From: Akkermansiaceae bacterium
GTDB lineage: Bacteria > Verrucomicrobiota > Verrucomicrobiia > Verrucomicrobiales > Akkermansiaceae
Direction of reading: 5' to 3'
Length of the DNA: 64,000 bases
Assembly: GCA_028822935.1 (NCBI GenBank)
Contig: JAPKCM010000017.1
Location: 1 to 64,000 of the forward strand
Shown: in pieces, positions 63,190-64,000 of the stretch
Numbering within the stretch: the stretch's first letter is position 1
Layout of the letters: every line of letters begins with the position of its first letter
Notes under the pieces: model-generated
Told to the model about the DNA's origin: nothing
Databases searched by the model: none
The model's input: only the letters and a program-made list of their open reading frames with translations
Program-made: the position numbers and the translations under genes

Positions 63190-64000
63190 TCAACGCCACA
63201 TCTCACAAGAATGAGCCGCAAATCCGGCTCCAAAACTCGTCAGCCAGTAGCGACGATCCCCCTCCGACTGCTCCAGACGGTCCTCGAGAGCGAAAAGCAC
63301 ACAAGGACTACTGCAGTTTCCATAATCTCTCAGCACCTTGCGAGCCTCCGCTAAATCCCACTCCATGCGTTCTTCCAGAGCCTCGATAACATCCCGCCCA
63401 CCCGTGTGACTGAGAACTCGATCCGGCTCCGTGCTTCTTTTTTTCCAAAGCGATTCAACTGCTTCTGCCGCGAGCCTCGGGACGGCGCGATGAAGCTTGT
63501 TTTGCAACTTTCCTCCCCCATTCACGAAACGGATTTTCTCTCGCTCTTCAGGGAGATGAATTGTTTCAAACTGCCCGACCTGCCATTTATCTTCACCCGG
63601 ATCGTCACTCCAAATCGCCGCTGATGCGCCGTCGCCAAAGAGACAAAGGCTAATCAAGACGCCAGGATCGTCATTCACAAAAAGAGCAGCCGAGCACACC
63701 TCCACCGCGATGGTGGCCACCTTACTTCCCGGATTTGCTGCGAGAAAGCCTTGGGTCGCCCGCATCGTGGGGATGGCGGCGCCGCATCCAAGCCCCACGA
63801 TATCTTGCAAGTAAGCATCGCTGCGCATCTGAAGTTGCTCCGCAACATGGCTTGTCACCCCCGGACAAAGGTAGCCGGTACAGGTGCAAATGATGAGCGC
63901 GTCCAGATCACTTGCCGTAATACCGGCATTTTCGAGCGCCTTGCCAAGAGCTTCACAAGAAATCTTGGGCGCTTCCTTTTCAAAGTATTCGCTCAACTCC
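63190..64000 (-). CDS. C-terminal part of a type III polyketide synthase (chalcone synthase fold), clipped
   Basis: The frame is open to the window edge, so the N-terminus lies beyond 64000. The catalytic triad of type III PKS is visible: the acyl-attachment Cys in [13 protein letters not shown], the His in [14 protein letters not shown] and the Asn in [13 protein letters not shown]. The segment [19 protein letters not shown] and the [12 protein letters not shown] block are also typical. Bacterial members make alkylresorcinols, alkylpyrones or phloroglucinols from malonyl-CoA. The usual partners (a methyltransferase and a membrane protein) would be upstream, outside the window. Confidence 0.88.
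   Translation of the reverse strand, partial: ELSEYFEKEAPKISCEALGKALENAGITASDLDALIICTCTGYLCPGVTSHVAEQLQMRSDAYLQDIVGLGCGAAIPTMRATQGFLAANPGSKVATIAVEVCSAALFVNDDPGVLISLCLFGDGASAAIWSDDPGEDKWQVGQFETIHLPEEREKIRFVNGGGKLQNKLHRAVPRLAAEAVESLWKKRSTEPDRVLSHTGGRDVIEALEERMEWDLAEARKVLRDYGNCSSPCVLFALEDRLEQSEGDRRYWLTSFGAGFAAHSCEMWR

Noticed and set aside
1-64000. CRISPR array, rRNA operon or insertion sequence
   Set aside because: No regularly spaced repeats, rRNA-like conserved blocks or transposase motifs were seen on reading the window.

Overview
The window looks like chromosome of a free-living or marine member of the Verrucomicrobia (Verrucomicrobiales). The evidence is gene content: a secretin/PilM cluster whose proteins resemble Akkermansia muciniphila Amuc_1098 to Amuc_1102, a planctomycete-type cytochrome/DUF1549/DUF1553 protein followed by a DUF1501 protein, a sulfatase, a TIGR02597-like protein, a PEP-CTERM protein, and several hypothetical proteins of a style typical of the PVC superphylum. 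No rRNA, CRISPR array, prophage or transposase was seen. Housekeeping genes are scattered through the window in short operons, many with ATGA start/stop overlaps.

Region 1-8 kb: a clipped gene, coaE, then a five-gene minus-strand operon for an envelope-spanning type IV pilus/type II secretion-like machine (Amuc_1102-like, PilM-like, Amuc_1100-like, Amuc_1099-like, secretin). Region 8-17 kb: aroD, a DinG-type helicase, a BlaI/M56-peptidase sensor pair, a gutted prenyltransferase/squalene-cyclase-like gene, a 198-bp inverted-repeat element, a sulfatase and an S9 peptidase. Region 17.5-20 kb: two genes resembling eboF and eboD of the ebo cluster. Region 20-31 kb: a Nudix hydrolase; a PSD1/DUF1501/SMP-30/GntR catabolic operon with a convergent sugar-phosphate-isomerase-like gene; and an M16 peptidase.

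Region 31-35 kb: a translationally coupled operon of cysS, a SenB-like glycosyltransferase and an APH-fold sugar kinase. Region 35-36.6 kb is a decay zone around tRNA-Phe. Here pdxH and an OatA-like acyltransferase each keep only their two ends. Region 36.5-45 kb: a dicarboxylate symporter, an LptF/G-like permease, dus, a LysM protein, gltX and aroE. Region 45-52 kb: two unknown membrane proteins, an hscA-hscB-iscA-type iron-sulfur set, and the TIGR02597 and PEP-CTERM secreted proteins. Region 52-64 kb: a UvrD-type helicase, a BI-1 protein, thrB-thrC, lgt, a Ca2+/cation antiporter, two genes that together carry seven FKBP domains, and the clipped end of a type III polyketide synthase.

The most notable observations are the Amuc_1100-like cluster with a basic Ser/Lys linker, three pseudogenes with the same 'both ends kept, middle lost' architecture, the cysS/SenB-like/kinase operon, the isolated eboD-eboF pair, the seven-domain FKBP locus and the structured inverted-repeat element. 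All identifications rest on reading the translated sequence. No database search was run.
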